A DNA stretch of 64,000 nucleotides from Clostridium_AQ sp900552125. Lineage in GTDB: Bacteria; Bacillota_I; Bacilli_A; Erysipelotrichales; Erysipelotrichaceae. Below the pieces are notes generated by a model. It had not been told where the DNA came from. It did not search any database and saw only the letters and a program-made list of their open reading frames with translations. Of the stretch, positions 1 to 8,576 are shown piece by piece. Position 1 is the first letter of the stretch. Each line of letters begins with the position of its first letter. The stretch lies in NCBI GenBank assembly GCA_037892765.1, contig JBBKBW010000002.1. One strand, 5' to 3'. Position numbers and translations under genes: made by a program.

Positions 1-36
1 ATAATTGATGATAAGGACTGTGTAACCCTACGATAG
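1..36 (+). CDS. possible C-terminal tail of an upstream gene (partial)
   Basis: The first frame stays open from the window edge and ends at a TAG at 34-36, giving a tail of IIDDKDCVTLR. An intrinsic terminator follows 10 nt later, which fits the end of a transcription unit. Only 11 codons are visible, so no function can be given. The segment AACCC/GGGTT at about 26-42 could also form a small hairpin, so the tail of a structured RNA is an alternative. Confidence 0.25.
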   Translation: MIDDKDCVTLR

Positions 37-46
37 TGGGTTTGAT

Positions 47-75
47 AAAAGCTCTTGGACAGTCAAGAGCTTTTT
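47..75 (+). terminator. intrinsic terminator
   Basis: Perfect 11-bp inverted repeat AAAAGCTCTTG / CAAGAGCTTTT around a 6-nt loop, with a T run at the 3' end. It closes the transcription unit entering from the left edge. Confidence 0.75.
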
Positions 76-95
76 CATGAAAAGGAAGTGAATGA

Positions 96-614
96 ATGGA
101 ATTTACAATGCAGAAGGTCATTGATGAATATTACATAATGGAAAATGATAGACATATTTTTACTGTTTCTTATGAGAAAGAAGATGGATTACTGTCTATT
201 TATTTGAAAAATATGTTTGGTGATGAAATCCTAGGATTATATCAGGTGCGTAAATGGTATAGTCGTGTGCATTCTTGTATGAATTTTATGATTTATGAAA
301 ATGATCAGCAGATTGGTGAGTTAAAGAAAAATAAAGATGGCTTTGAATTAGTATATCATGATGTATATTATCGATTCTATTGTGGTCAGCATGCTGGTGA
401 TCGAATGGTGATATGTTTCGATCGTAATCATCAGATTGCGGAGTTTACATTTGATGAAATCACAAAAATCAAATTCTGTAATACGACTCTTCAGGGCTTA
501 TTGTCATTACTGTGTATGACAATGAAGGTATTTATTGATCAGGAACATTTTTCAGAGAAAGCATTCCAGCATCACTATTTAGGTGTTTATGATGATACGA
601 AGCTGTCTGCATAA
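96..614 (+). CDS. hypothetical protein, possibly LURP-one/tubby-like fold
   Basis: This 172-residue protein has no signal peptide or membrane segment. The start at 96 has GGAAG at 84-88, about 7 nt upstream. The sequence is a run of short alternating hydrophobic/charged segments (likely beta strands) followed by one hydrophobic helix near residues 132-148 (LQGLLSLLCMTMKVFI). This beta-rich body plus buried C-terminal helix resembles the LURP-one-related/scramblase-like fold, but no signature motif is visible and the resemblance is an inference. It overlaps the next gene, a HAD phosphatase, by about 23 nt, so the two are probably co-transcribed and translationally coupled. Confidence 0.6.
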   Translation: MEFTMQKVIDEYYIMENDRHIFTVSYEKEDGLLSIYLKNMFGDEILGLYQVRKWYSRVHSCMNFMIYENDQQIGELKKNKDGFELVYHDVYYRFYCGQHAGDRMVICFDRNHQIAEFTFDEITKIKFCNTTLQGLLSLLCMTMKVFIDQEHFSEKAFQHHYLGVYDDTKLSA

Positions 615-1368
615 TAAATTAATATTGATTGATTTAGATGGAACCATGTATCGTGGAAACGATGTGATTCCATCTGCTTTAATTTTTATCAAGTATTTAC
701 AAAAAGAACGGATTCCTTTCTTGTTTGTGACTAACAATGCGACACGTACTCATGCACAGAATCGAGTAAAAATGGAATCACTGGGATTTCATGATATTAA
801 GGATTCTCAATTTTTTACAAGTGCAATGGCTGCGGCTTCTTATATGAAAAATCATTGCCAATTACATAATGTATTTTATATTGGAGAAGATGGTTTGCAA
901 GAAGCCCTCTTAGAACAAGGCCTGCAAATAACTAATACAGATGCGGAAGCAGTAGTTGTTGGTCTAGACAAAGAACTGACTTATGATAAATTATGTAAAG
1001 CATATCTTCATTTGCAGGAGGGAGCTTTATTGATAGGAACAAATCAAGATCGTCGTATTCCACATGGAAATCACTATTTGGTTGGTAATGGAGGAATTGT
1101 TTCCTTATTGGAATACTGTAGTGAAAAGCCTGCAGTATTTGCAGGGAAGCCTACATCCATCATGATGGATGAAATTCTTCGTTATGCGAAGGTTTCAGCT
1201 GACGATGTAGTGATGATGGGAGATAACCTAGAAACTGATATTGCGTTTGGATTGAATAATCATGTGCAGACAATCTTTGTGACAAGTGGTGTACATACCA
1301 AAGAAGATTGTCAACGTTTTCATGTTCAGCCTGATTTAATTATTGAGGATTTATTAGAATTGGTATAA
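592..1368 (+). CDS. HAD-IIA family sugar/nucleotide phosphatase (NagD-like)
   Basis: About 258 residues, the usual length of the NagD/PGP-like HAD-IIA family of cytosolic Mg-dependent phosphatases. Motif I is DLDGTMYRG near the N-terminus, motif II is FVTNNAT, and the C-terminal motifs are AGKPT (motif III lysine) and MMGDNLETDI (motif IV aspartates). The large cap between motifs II and III is class IIA. The open frame extends to a GTG at 583, but AGGTG at 581-585 acts as ribosome binding site for ATG 592 (6 nt), so I place the start there; ATG 589 is also possible. The substrate cannot be deduced. Confidence 0.88.
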   Translation: MIRSCLHNKLILIDLDGTMYRGNDVIPSALIFIKYLQKERIPFLFVTNNATRTHAQNRVKMESLGFHDIKDSQFFTSAMAAASYMKNHCQLHNVFYIGEDGLQEALLEQGLQITNTDAEAVVVGLDKELTYDKLCKAYLHLQEGALLIGTNQDRRIPHGNHYLVGNGGIVSLLEYCSEKPAVFAGKPTSIMMDEILRYAKVSADDVVMMGDNLETDIAFGLNNHVQTIFVTSGVHTKEDCQRFHVQPDLIIEDLLELV

Positions 1369-1406
1369 AAGAAAAGCCTGTACATATATTGAAATGAGGG
1401 GATTTC

Positions 1407-1958
1407 ATGAATGTACAGGATTTTTTTGTGATTTGGCAGGATATTGGTTTATTTCTATATTCTATATTAAAGGCATTTTTGCCGTTACCATCACTTGAAG
1501 TAGTATTAGTTCCTTTAGTTCTAAATTCGCCAGAAAAATGGTTCTGGTATTCTTTGATAGGAGCAGTAGGAACATGCGTTGGTGGAGCGATAGGTTATGG
1601 TATAGCTTATTTTCTAGGTAAAAATGTATTAAAAGGCTTAGCTAAAAACGATGATGTACAAAAAGGAGAAGTTTTATTAAAGCGATACGGTCTTTGGGCT
1701 ATTTTTATTGGCGGAATAACTCCTATTCCTGATTTCTTGTTAGCGTATTTAGCTGGCTTTGCCAAGATGCGATTACTTCCATTTTTATTAAGTGATGGCA
1801 TCGCAAGATTTATAAGAAGTTTACTTGTATCTCTTTCGTTAAAATATCTAGGAACTATAATCAATATTGATGCTTTCGGCACATGGTTATGTGTTATTGT
1901 AATGGTATTCTTTATTATTCGATGGGGATTACAGAGAAGGAAGATGAAGCACACATAA
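1407..1958 (+). CDS. DedA/YqaA-type membrane protein (VTT/SNARE-associated domain)
   Basis: 183 residues with about five hydrophobic segments and the family signature: a re-entrant segment near residues 20-40 (FLPLPSLEVVLVPL), then a Gly-rich helix (GAVGTCVGGAIGYGIAYFLG), then GGITPIPDFLLAYLAG. The family is thought to move polyisoprenoid lipid carriers or phospholipids across the membrane; the lipid substrate here is not evident. The ribosome binding site GAGGGG lies about 8 nt before the ATG. Its last 44 nt overlap the end of the convergent amidotransferase gene. Confidence 0.82.
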   Translation: MNVQDFFVIWQDIGLFLYSILKAFLPLPSLEVVLVPLVLNSPEKWFWYSLIGAVGTCVGGAIGYGIAYFLGKNVLKGLAKNDDVQKGEVLLKRYGLWAIFIGGITPIPDFLLAYLAGFAKMRLLPFLLSDGIARFIRSLLVSLSLKYLGTIINIDAFGTWLCVIVMVFFIIRWGLQRRKMKHT

Positions 1959-2592
1959 TATCAAAAAAATAGGGGAATATTTGATCATTATCTAATAATT
2001 CCGGATGCCATTGAACACCTAAAATCTTACCATTTTCATGTTCAATGGCTTCTACATAATTTTCAGCACTAAGAGCAGAAGTATAGATCCCAGTTCCTAA
2101 TTTACCGATAATCTGATGATGATAACTATTTACGTTAATAGTGCTGGGATATAATTGGTGTAATATGCTTCTAGAAGTTAAATGAATATCATGTTTATGA
2201 TCTTTGGCATGAATTAAAGGATCAATATGTTGAAGGATTGTTCCTTTAAAGTATACATTTAGCATCTGCATGCCTCGACAAATACCCAATATGGGTTTCT
2301 TGTTTTTCACAAACATATCAATTACTTCAAATTCAAAATGATCCATTCCCATCTCATACGTTTGTATATTTGGATTACGTTTTTCATTTATATAATAGCT
2401 GTGTAAATCATATCCTCCAGGAAGCAGTAATGCATCACATAAGGGAATAATATAAGAAAGACTTCTAGTATTGCATATCGGAATAACAGCCCACCCATAT
2501 TGTTCAATACGTTTTATATAAGGTAAATTTATAAAGTATTTCCATGTAGTATCAAAACATTCAATACGCATTAATACACCAATTGATTTCAT
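1915..2592 (-). CDS. class I glutamine amidotransferase-like protein (peptidase C26, PuuD-like)
   Basis: 225 residues. It has the C26 nucleophile elbow GICRGMQMLN, an oxyanion/entry motif LLPGGYDLH, and the catalytic His-Glu pair in VQWHPELLD. These match gamma-glutamyl-gamma-aminobutyrate hydrolase-type enzymes, which cleave gamma-glutamyl amides in the cytosol; the actual substrate is not known. An AAAGGTG ribosome binding site precedes the start. It lies 47 nt downstream of the radical SAM gene on the same strand and is probably co-transcribed. Its 3' end overlaps the convergent DedA-type gene. Confidence 0.82.
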   Translation of the reverse strand: MKSIGVLMRIECFDTTWKYFINLPYIKRIEQYGWAVIPICNTRSLSYIIPLCDALLLPGGYDLHSYYINEKRNPNIQTYEMGMDHFEFEVIDMFVKNKKPILGICRGMQMLNVYFKGTILQHIDPLIHAKDHKHDIHLTSRSILHQLYPSTINVNSYHHQIIGKLGTGIYTSALSAENYVEAIEHENGKILGVQWHPELLDNDQIFPYFFDIMCASSSFSVIPIE

Positions 2593-2639
2593 AGATTACA
2601 ACACCTTTCAATCTATGTTATGAAAAGAAAAGGGAAAGG

Positions 2640-3584
2640 TTACTTATAGTACTTTCCCTGCCATGTATTTCTTTTTTTCATTTCCTTATCAATATCATTT
2701 AAAATCGAAACTTTCTTTAAAGTCCATAATGGCGCAATTAAATCTTCTTTTACGCCATCACCTGTTAAACGCTGTATGATTATCTCTTTAGGTAAAACTT
2801 CTAGCTGACGAATGACTACATCGATATAATCCTCTCTGCTTAATAAAGGGAATGGTTTTTGTTTATATTCATTTCCCATCTTTGTGTTTTGAATCAGATG
2901 AAGCATGTGAATCTTAACAGCATGTATTGGTAATTTACCTATCGCCCTTGCACTTTCAATCATCATGTCTTTTGTTTCATTTGGTAATGAATTCATTAAA
3001 TGTACTGCTATTTTAATATCTGTATTAGAAAGGCGGTGAATGCAGTCAAGAAACTGAGCATACGTATGACCACGATTAATGTTTTTTGCTGTTTCATCAT
3101 AAATGCTCTGCAAACCTAATTCTACCCAAATTTCTTTTTGCTTGGTTAGTGATTGAAGGTATGCAATTTTATCATCTTCTAAACAATCTGCACGTGTGGC
3201 AATACTGATAGCAGCTATATCATCTTTTAAGACAAAAGGTTCAAAGCATCTTTTTAATGTATTTAAATCAGCATATGTGTTTGTATATGCCTGAAAATAA
3301 GCCATCGGTATTCCATTAGGCCATTTTCTTCTCATCATGGCAAGACCTTGGTCGAATTGTGTTGTTAGATCGTCTTTCATATTTCCTGCAAAATCACCAC
3401 TGCCTAAAGAACTACAGAAAGTACATCCTCCAACTCCACATGTACCATCTCGGTTCGGACAGGAAAAACCAGCATTTAGAGGAACTTTAAAAACTTTCTG
3501 ATGAAAACGATGTTTTAAATAGTAATTCCATGTATGATAACGTTTATTATCATCGCTATAAGGAAATGGATTGTTGTATGTCAT
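2640..3584 (-). CDS. TIGR01212-type radical SAM protein (YhcC family)
   Basis: About 314 residues. The [4Fe-4S]/SAM-binding cysteines occur in CPNRDGTCGVGGCTFC, the CxxxxxxCxxxxCxxC-like spacing of the YhcC/TIGR01212 family, preceded by the typical YYLKHRF and FKVPLNAGFSC segment. The reaction is unknown. The frame stays open to 3662, but the extra 26 residues are hydrophobic and unlike the family. ATG 3584 has GGGTGAT just upstream and begins MTYNNPFPYSDDNKRY, a typical N-terminus, so I use it. Confidence 0.87.
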   Translation of the reverse strand: MTYNNPFPYSDDNKRYHTWNYYLKHRFHQKVFKVPLNAGFSCPNRDGTCGVGGCTFCSSLGSGDFAGNMKDDLTTQFDQGLAMMRRKWPNGIPMAYFQAYTNTYADLNTLKRCFEPFVLKDDIAAISIATRADCLEDDKIAYLQSLTKQKEIWVELGLQSIYDETAKNINRGHTYAQFLDCIHRLSNTDIKIAVHLMNSLPNETKDMMIESARAIGKLPIHAVKIHMLHLIQNTKMGNEYKQKPFPLLSREDYIDVVIRQLEVLPKEIIIQRLTGDGVKEDLIAPLWTLKKVSILNDIDKEMKKRNTWQGKYYK

Positions 3585-3693
3585 AATATCACCCGTATCA
3601 TTGTAACATACTCTCTTGAAGATGAAAATTATAGAATAAATTTCCATGAAAAAAAAATACAAAAAATTACAAAATTAATTTTAGCTTAGATGG

Positions 3694-3722
3694 TTTATTT
3701 TTTTCTCTAAGTATGAGATAAT
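3694..3722 (+). promoter_or_regulatory. sigma-A-like promoter for the YgjP-type gene
   Basis: TTTATT (3694-3699), 17-nt spacer, GATAAT (3717-3722). The predicted transcription start falls near 3729, after ATG 3726, which argues that translation starts at ATG 3756. Confidence 0.4.
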
Positions 3723-3755
3723 ATTATGCGCACTATAGATTGGGGTAATAAAGTA

Positions 3756-4439
3756 ATGGATGTAAATAAAAAGGTAGTTCAGTGTAAAAAATATCCAATT
3801 ACCTATACACTGGTTACAAAACAGGTTAAAAATATCAATATGCGAATTTCTTCTAGAGGTGAGATTGTGGTCAGTGCAAATCCTTTTGTGCCCATGGAAA
3901 AAATCGATGACTTTGTTTCCAGCAAAGCTTCATGGATTATAAAAAATTTAAAGTCAATAGAAGAAAAAGCACAGCATACGATGATTGATGACAAGCATAT
4001 CATGTTGTTTGGAAATTCATTAAAGATACGCAAAACAACAGGAAAATATAATCATGTAAGCTACGATAAAGATACATTATATGTACAATGTAAACCAGGC
4101 AGTGATTCCGAAAAAGTAATTCGCCAGTTTTTAGATAAGTTGTGCAAAGATGTGTTCTTAGACATAGCTACCTTGACATATCGTTCTTTAAGCGATTATC
4201 ATTTAGAGTTTCCTCAGATTAAAATACGTGATATGAAAAGCAGGTGGGGAAGCTGTACGCCTGCTAAAAATTCTATAACATTGAATAAAAAGCTGATTCA
4301 TTATCCATTTGAGTTCATGGAGTATGTCATTTTACATGAATTTGTTCATTTCATACAGCCGAATCATTCAAAGGCTTTTTATCACATTATAGAAAACTAT
4401 ATGCCTGATTATAAATCGCGTATGGAATTGGCTAAATAA
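3756..4439 (+). CDS. YgjP-type (DUF45) zinc metallopeptidase
   Basis: About 227 residues. The C-terminal domain has the DUF45/WLM signature: MKSRWGSCTPAKNSITLN, then the zinc motif HEFVH (HExxH) and a third ligand region QPNHSKAFY. The family is predicted to be soluble gluzincin-type peptidases, some linked to restriction enzymes, but no restriction gene is nearby. ATG 3726 lies inside the likely promoter; ATG 3756 has GGGG 9 nt upstream and is preferred. The next gene follows after 14 nt, so co-transcription with the DegV gene is likely. Confidence 0.85.
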   Translation: MDVNKKVVQCKKYPITYTLVTKQVKNINMRISSRGEIVVSANPFVPMEKIDDFVSSKASWIIKNLKSIEEKAQHTMIDDKHIMLFGNSLKIRKTTGKYNHVSYDKDTLYVQCKPGSDSEKVIRQFLDKLCKDVFLDIATLTYRSLSDYHLEFPQIKIRDMKSRWGSCTPAKNSITLNKKLIHYPFEFMEYVILHEFVHFIQPNHSKAFYHIIENYMPDYKSRMELAK

Positions 4440-4453
4440 GGAAAGGGATCATT

Positions 4454-5287
4454 ATGGTACAAATCATTACGGACACGTCTACGCTTTTCACGATTGAAGA
4501 AGGGAAACAGAAAAACATTCATGTAATTCCACTGTGTGTAACGATGGGTGCTGAACAGTATCGAGATTTATGTTTTGATACAAATGTAATCTATCAAAAA
4601 ATACAGGAGGGAATCACACCTTCTACATCACAGCCGCCTTTAGGAGATATTTTAGCTGCTTACGAAGCTTATCCTGAAGATGAGATTATTAACATTTGTA
4701 TGGCTGATGGACTATCAGGAACTTATCAGACGGCTTTGATGGCAAGAGAACAGTCTGCTAATCCAGAACGAATTCACGTTATTAATAGTAAAACACTTTG
4801 CGGTCCTCATCGATACATAGTTGAAAAAGCTATACGTTTACGTGATGAAGGCTATAATGCCTCAGAAATTGTAGAAAAGTTACAGGGGAGTATAGAAAAT
4901 GAACATTCATTTCTAATTCCTCAGGACTTTAGTTTTCTTAAACGAGGCGGACGTTTAAAACCGGCTGCTGCCCATATTGGAGGTTTACTAAAGTTAAAAC
5001 CAATTATGGAATCAGTTGAAAACGGAAGTCGCTTAGATAAATTTAACGTTTCTCGTACCTTAAGCAAAGCAATAGAACACATCATTCACGCTTTCCAGAA
5101 CGATGGTGTGGATGAGAAATGCATTATTTATGTATCTCATGCTAATGCATTAGAGGATAGTAAGTTTTTTGTTGAGCGTTTAAAGAAAGCATTCCCTCAG
5201 ACAGAAATTACATTGTTGGAGTTATCACCAGTGTTTATTTCACAAGGTGGACCACATTGTATTGCTGTTCAATACATTCGTAAATAG
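4454..5287 (+). CDS. DegV family fatty acid-binding protein
   Basis: 277 residues. It begins with IITDTSTLF (the DegV IxTDSxxDL motif), has the fatty-acid contact motif TSTSQPPLGD near residue 55 and SGTYQTA near residue 87, then the C-terminal domain with FLKRGGRL. Proteins of this family (FakB type) bind a fatty acid and present it to the kinase FakA for entry into phospholipid synthesis. No fakA is in the window. A GGAAAGG ribosome binding site lies 7 nt before the ATG. Confidence 0.9.
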   Translation: MVQIITDTSTLFTIEEGKQKNIHVIPLCVTMGAEQYRDLCFDTNVIYQKIQEGITPSTSQPPLGDILAAYEAYPEDEIINICMADGLSGTYQTALMAREQSANPERIHVINSKTLCGPHRYIVEKAIRLRDEGYNASEIVEKLQGSIENEHSFLIPQDFSFLKRGGRLKPAAAHIGGLLKLKPIMESVENGSRLDKFNVSRTLSKAIEHIIHAFQNDGVDEKCIIYVSHANALEDSKFFVERLKKAFPQTEITLLELSPVFISQGGPHCIAVQYIRK

Positions 5288-5292
5288 AATAA

Positions 5293-5322
5293 AAAACGGT
5301 AGTATTATAACTATCGTTTTAA
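5293..5322. terminator. bidirectional intrinsic terminator
   Basis: AAAACGGTAGT / ACTATCGTTTT form an 11-bp stem (one G-U pair) around a 6-nt loop, with A and T tracts on each side. It separates the degV gene and the convergent Nudix gene. Confidence 0.7.
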
Positions 5323-5361
5323 TTTTACTGATGAATTATGATTAGTTGAAATTCTTATGTT

Positions 5362-5796
5362 TTATAAATAACCTCTATTTTTTGCTTCTTGAATTAATTT
5401 AGGCTGTATTGATGGATATGTCCACTTATCAATTAAGTTATCACATATAATGATTTTTTCGATTTCACTATGTATCTCCTCAAAAGATAATATATTTGCG
5501 ATAAAAAGCATTCCATATGATTCTTCATCATCATTTTCGCTTACTCTAGTTTTCCCTTTGACTGAATATACACATATAGGTTTAATATCGAAATCTACTG
5601 CTCCTGTTTCTTCGTTCAATTCTCTTTTTGCAGTTTCTAAGATTGATTCACTATATTCTCTATGTCCACCTGGTAATTCATAGGTGTTTCTTTCTTTGTG
5701 TTTACAGAATATCCATTTCCCATTAGTTTTAGCAATAATAACTGCAAATTTTAATAAGGAGTCCTCAACTTCATCATAAAAATTCACATCAACCAT
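5362..5796 (-). CDS. Nudix hydrolase
   Basis: About 144 residues, a single Nudix domain. The Nudix box is complete: GHREYSESILETAKRELN followed by EETGA, matching GX5EX7REUXEEXGU with metal-binding glutamates. Such enzymes hydrolyse nucleoside diphosphate-X compounds; the substrate is not apparent. The frame extends to a GTG at 5805, but GAGGTG (which includes that GTG) sits 6 nt before ATG 5796, so the ATG is the better start. It is a stand-alone gene between two + strand units. Confidence 0.85.
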   Translation of the reverse strand: MVDVNFYDEVEDSLLKFAVIIAKTNGKWIFCKHKERNTYELPGGHREYSESILETAKRELNEETGAVDFDIKPICVYSVKGKTRVSENDDEESYGMLFIANILSFEEIHSEIEKIIICDNLIDKWTYPSIQPKLIQEAKNRGYL

Positions 5797-5908
5797 ACTT
5801 AACACCTCACTGTCTATTTTTTTCTTATATTATATCATAAGAATTATTTCTATAAGTAATATTTTATTTGATAACTCATCCTTCTATACAAAGAGATTAG
5901 TCATTCTA

Positions 5909-5917
5909 TGATATAAT
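5909..5917 (+). promoter_or_regulatory. extended -10 promoter for the M42 peptidase gene
   Basis: TGATATAAT: an extended -10 (TGnTATAAT) with no good -35 hexamer. It lies 40 nt before the ATG at 5957. Confidence 0.5.
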
Positions 5918-5956
5918 AATATGGTATAAAGAAAAAGTTGAAAGTGGAGGTATAAA

Positions 5957-6997
5957 ATGAATCGAACATTTTTAAAAGAATTAATTCAGACTCCAAGTGT
6001 GAGTGGGCATGAGATTGCAATTCAAAAGAAAATCATGAATTATATGAAAGATTTTAGTGATGATATCTTACATGATGCTACGGGTGATGTTGTTTGTGTA
6101 GTAAATAAAGAAGCAAAAGAAAAGGTGCTTTTATGTGGTCATATCGATGAGATTGGATTTTTAGTAACACGTATTATGGATAACGGGATGCTGAAGGTCA
6201 CAAAAGCGGGAGGAATTCATCCTGTGTTATATTTAGGTACCCATGTTCAGGTAGTGACGAGAAAAGGGGTATATCCCGGTGTCGTGGTGACAAATAGCGG
6301 TCTAGAGAACAAAGAAAAAGTAAACGTAGATGATCTATTCATTGATATGGGATTTGATAGTAAGGAAGCATGTGAAGAAATTGTATCAATTGGAGATAGT
6401 GTTTTAGCTGCAACAGATATGGTGGATTTAGCCGATGGTAAATTTGCTGGTAGGGCATTAGATGATAGAATTGGGGCTTTTATCATTTTAGAAGCACTAA
6501 AGAAAGCTAAAGAAAAGCACGCTACTTGTGGTATTTATGCCGCAACGACTTGTGGAGAAGAAACAACAATGCGTGGTGCATATCATGTATCTAATCTTGT
6601 AAAACCTAGCTGTGCATTAATTGTGGATGTAACCTTTGCAAGCGATTATCCAGGCGTTAGTAAAGATAGCAGTGGAGATATTAGTTTAGGCAAAGGCGCT
6701 GTTTTATGTCATAACAGTATGATAAATAATCGAATGAATGAAACATTAAGTGAAATTGCCAAAGAAAAAAATCTTCCAATACAATGGGAAGTATTTGCAG
6801 GTAAGGCAGGAACTGATGGTGATGTGGTTCATTTTACAAATGGAGGAGTACCCATTGCTTTAATTTCAATTCCTTTACGTTACATGCACTCTTCTATAGA
6901 AACTGCTTCCTATCAGGATTTAGAAACGATTATTGAGTTAATCAGTGAATTCTTAGTTCGCTTTAATGCTGATTATTCTTTTGATCCATTTGAGTAA
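5957..6997 (+). CDS. M42 family metallo-aminopeptidase
   Basis: 346 residues, full length for the M42 family (glutamyl aminopeptidase/PepA, deblocking aminopeptidase, FrvX). Metal ligands are visible: GHIDEIGF (His-Asp), ALDDRIGAF (bridging Asp), CGEETTMRGA (catalytic Glu and ligand Glu), IVDVTFASD and the C-terminal MHSSIE (His). It is a cytosolic dizinc or dicobalt enzyme that trims peptides and forms a dodecameric tetrahedral shell in relatives. GGAGG lies 7 nt before the ATG. The Nif3-like gene follows after 10 nt, suggesting an operon. Confidence 0.92.
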   Translation: MNRTFLKELIQTPSVSGHEIAIQKKIMNYMKDFSDDILHDATGDVVCVVNKEAKEKVLLCGHIDEIGFLVTRIMDNGMLKVTKAGGIHPVLYLGTHVQVVTRKGVYPGVVVTNSGLENKEKVNVDDLFIDMGFDSKEACEEIVSIGDSVLAATDMVDLADGKFAGRALDDRIGAFIILEALKKAKEKHATCGIYAATTCGEETTMRGAYHVSNLVKPSCALIVDVTFASDYPGVSKDSSGDISLGKGAVLCHNSMINNRMNETLSEIAKEKNLPIQWEVFAGKAGTDGDVVHFTNGGVPIALISIPLRYMHSSIETASYQDLETIIELISEFLVRFNADYSFDPFE

Positions 6998-7007
6998 GGT
7001 GATTTGT

Positions 7008-7784
7008 ATGAAATGTAATGAAATAATAGCTTTTTTAGAAAAACAATATCCTTCAAAGTATGCATTAGATTGGGATAATGTAGGTTTATTAATAGGTAAA
7101 AGTGATTCAGATATAAAAACAATTTATGTTGCGGTTGATGCGAATGATGACATTATCGAAGATGCTATTTGTCATCATGCAGAATTAATCATAACCCATC
7201 ATCCTTTGATTTTTAGTCCATTAAAAAGAATAAACGATCAAAACTTTATTAGTCAGAGAGTGCTTAAGCTAATTGAACATGGAATATCTCTTTATGCTAT
7301 GCATACAAATTATGATGTAGTGAGAATGGGAGATTTAGCGGCAGAAAAAATTGGTTTACAGAAACAATGTGCACTTGAAATTACCGATCTAAATAGTGAT
7401 AAAGGTATTGGTCAGATTGGAAAATTGTCTGAATCCTGTTCTTTAAAAGAGTTAAGTGAATTAGTAAAGAAAGCCTTTCAGTTAGAAGGAGTTTGTGTAT
7501 TTGGTGATTTAGATCATCATGTTAAACAAATTGCAATATCACCAGGAGCAGGGAATAGTATGATTGAACATGCTTTACATGCTAAAGCAGAAGTTTTAAT
7601 AACAGGAGATATTTCACATCATAATGGTATTGATGCTGTAGCTCAAGGTTTGAGTATTATTGATGCAGGTCATTATGGTATCGAACATATTTTTATCCAA
7701 GATGTTGCAGAAACGATGGAAAGTAATTTTAAAGATATTGAGGTAATACAAGAACCAATTCATCACCCATTTAAGATCGTATAG
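7008..7784 (+). CDS. Nif3-like dinuclear metal centre protein (GCH type-2 homologue)
   Basis: 258 residues. Conserved Nif3/YbgI metal-binding features are present: WDNVGLLIG near the start, ITHHPLIFSP (His-His), AMHTNYDV (His and Asp), and the C-terminal DAGHYGIEHIF (His and Glu). This is the short form without the PII-like insert. The function is uncertain; it is often annotated as a GTP cyclohydrolase I type 2 homologue. ATG 7008 follows AAGGTGA at 7 nt; an upstream in-frame ATG at 6966 would add 14 hydrophobic residues inside the previous gene and is unlikely. Confidence 0.9.
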   Translation: MKCNEIIAFLEKQYPSKYALDWDNVGLLIGKSDSDIKTIYVAVDANDDIIEDAICHHAELIITHHPLIFSPLKRINDQNFISQRVLKLIEHGISLYAMHTNYDVVRMGDLAAEKIGLQKQCALEITDLNSDKGIGQIGKLSESCSLKELSELVKKAFQLEGVCVFGDLDHHVKQIAISPGAGNSMIEHALHAKAEVLITGDISHHNGIDAVAQGLSIIDAGHYGIEHIFIQDVAETMESNFKDIEVIQEPIHHPFKIV

Positions 7785-7810
7785 AAAAAGGCTGTTTTGC
7801 AGCCTTTTTT
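7785..7810 (+). terminator. intrinsic terminator
   Basis: GGCTG / CAGCC stem flanked by AAAAA and TTTTTT, loop TTTTG. It ends the M42 peptidase - Nif3 unit. Confidence 0.75.
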
Positions 7811-7946
7811 ATGTATATTTATTAACCTCATTAACACTATAATTATAACAAATATTTAGATTATTAATAGCCTATATTTTTACAAATATACTTGTATAAT
7901 ATATATGAAAGATAGTTATGTTTGAAGGAAAGAGGGAGTGGTTTAT

Positions 7947-8576
7947 ATGAAGCATAAAATCTGTAAAATATTATTGGTTATTTTTACATTGTGTTTCTTA
8001 TATGGTTGTGATGAAAGAGTTCCAAGTGATGTTGCAGAGGTAAGCGAAAATAAGAACTCAGAAACAAAAAGTGAAATTACTGAGTCTATCATCTCTAAAG
8101 CGGATTTAACACAAAGGGAATCGTTTTATTTACAGTCATTAGTAGGTAATGAAGATCCTGTAGCATTTGATGCAATGTGGAATCAGGATTTTCATTCACT
8201 TACATATAAAATATATAGCTATGAAAATCATGATTGGCATGAAGTCACAAAAGGAAGTTATGAATTAGAAGGCAAAATGGCATGGATTGTGGTTGGAACG
8301 AACTTGACAGAACTAAATATCTCCATAGGAAATGGCGATTCAAGATATGAAAAAAATGGAGAAACAACTATTAAGTCTTTAGGTAATTTTTCAGGGGATC
8401 AAGCAATTTTACAAAATCATGAAATTGAGAAGGGAAAAGAAATTCCTGTTATTGCTTATCGTGAGATTGGAAATGAAGAATCTAAAAAAGCAGATTTTTC
8501 TGATTTTACTAATCGAGATCAAGTCGTTATGGCGGAAAACGAAAATTATGTAATGCTTACCTTTACGTTTGAATAA
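7947..8576 (+). CDS. hypothetical lipoprotein, copy 1 of a tandem pair
   Basis: 209 residues. The N-terminus is a lipoprotein signal: MKHKICK, a hydrophobic stretch ILLVIFTLCF and lipobox LYGC, with the lipidated Cys at about residue 22 followed by an acidic/Ser-rich linker. The mature domain has no recognised motif. It ends with TFTFE. GAGGGAG at 7932-7938 is the ribosome binding site for ATG 7947; the frame extends to GTG 7938 inside that site. About 70% of the signal and linker is shared with the next gene, so this is a recent tandem duplication. Confidence 0.8.
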   Translation: MKHKICKILLVIFTLCFLYGCDERVPSDVAEVSENKNSETKSEITESIISKADLTQRESFYLQSLVGNEDPVAFDAMWNQDFHSLTYKIYSYENHDWHEVTKGSYELEGKMAWIVVGTNLTELNISIGNGDSRYEKNGETTIKSLGNFSGDQAILQNHEIEKGKEIPVIAYREIGNEESKKADFSDFTNRDQVVMAENENYVMLTFTFE

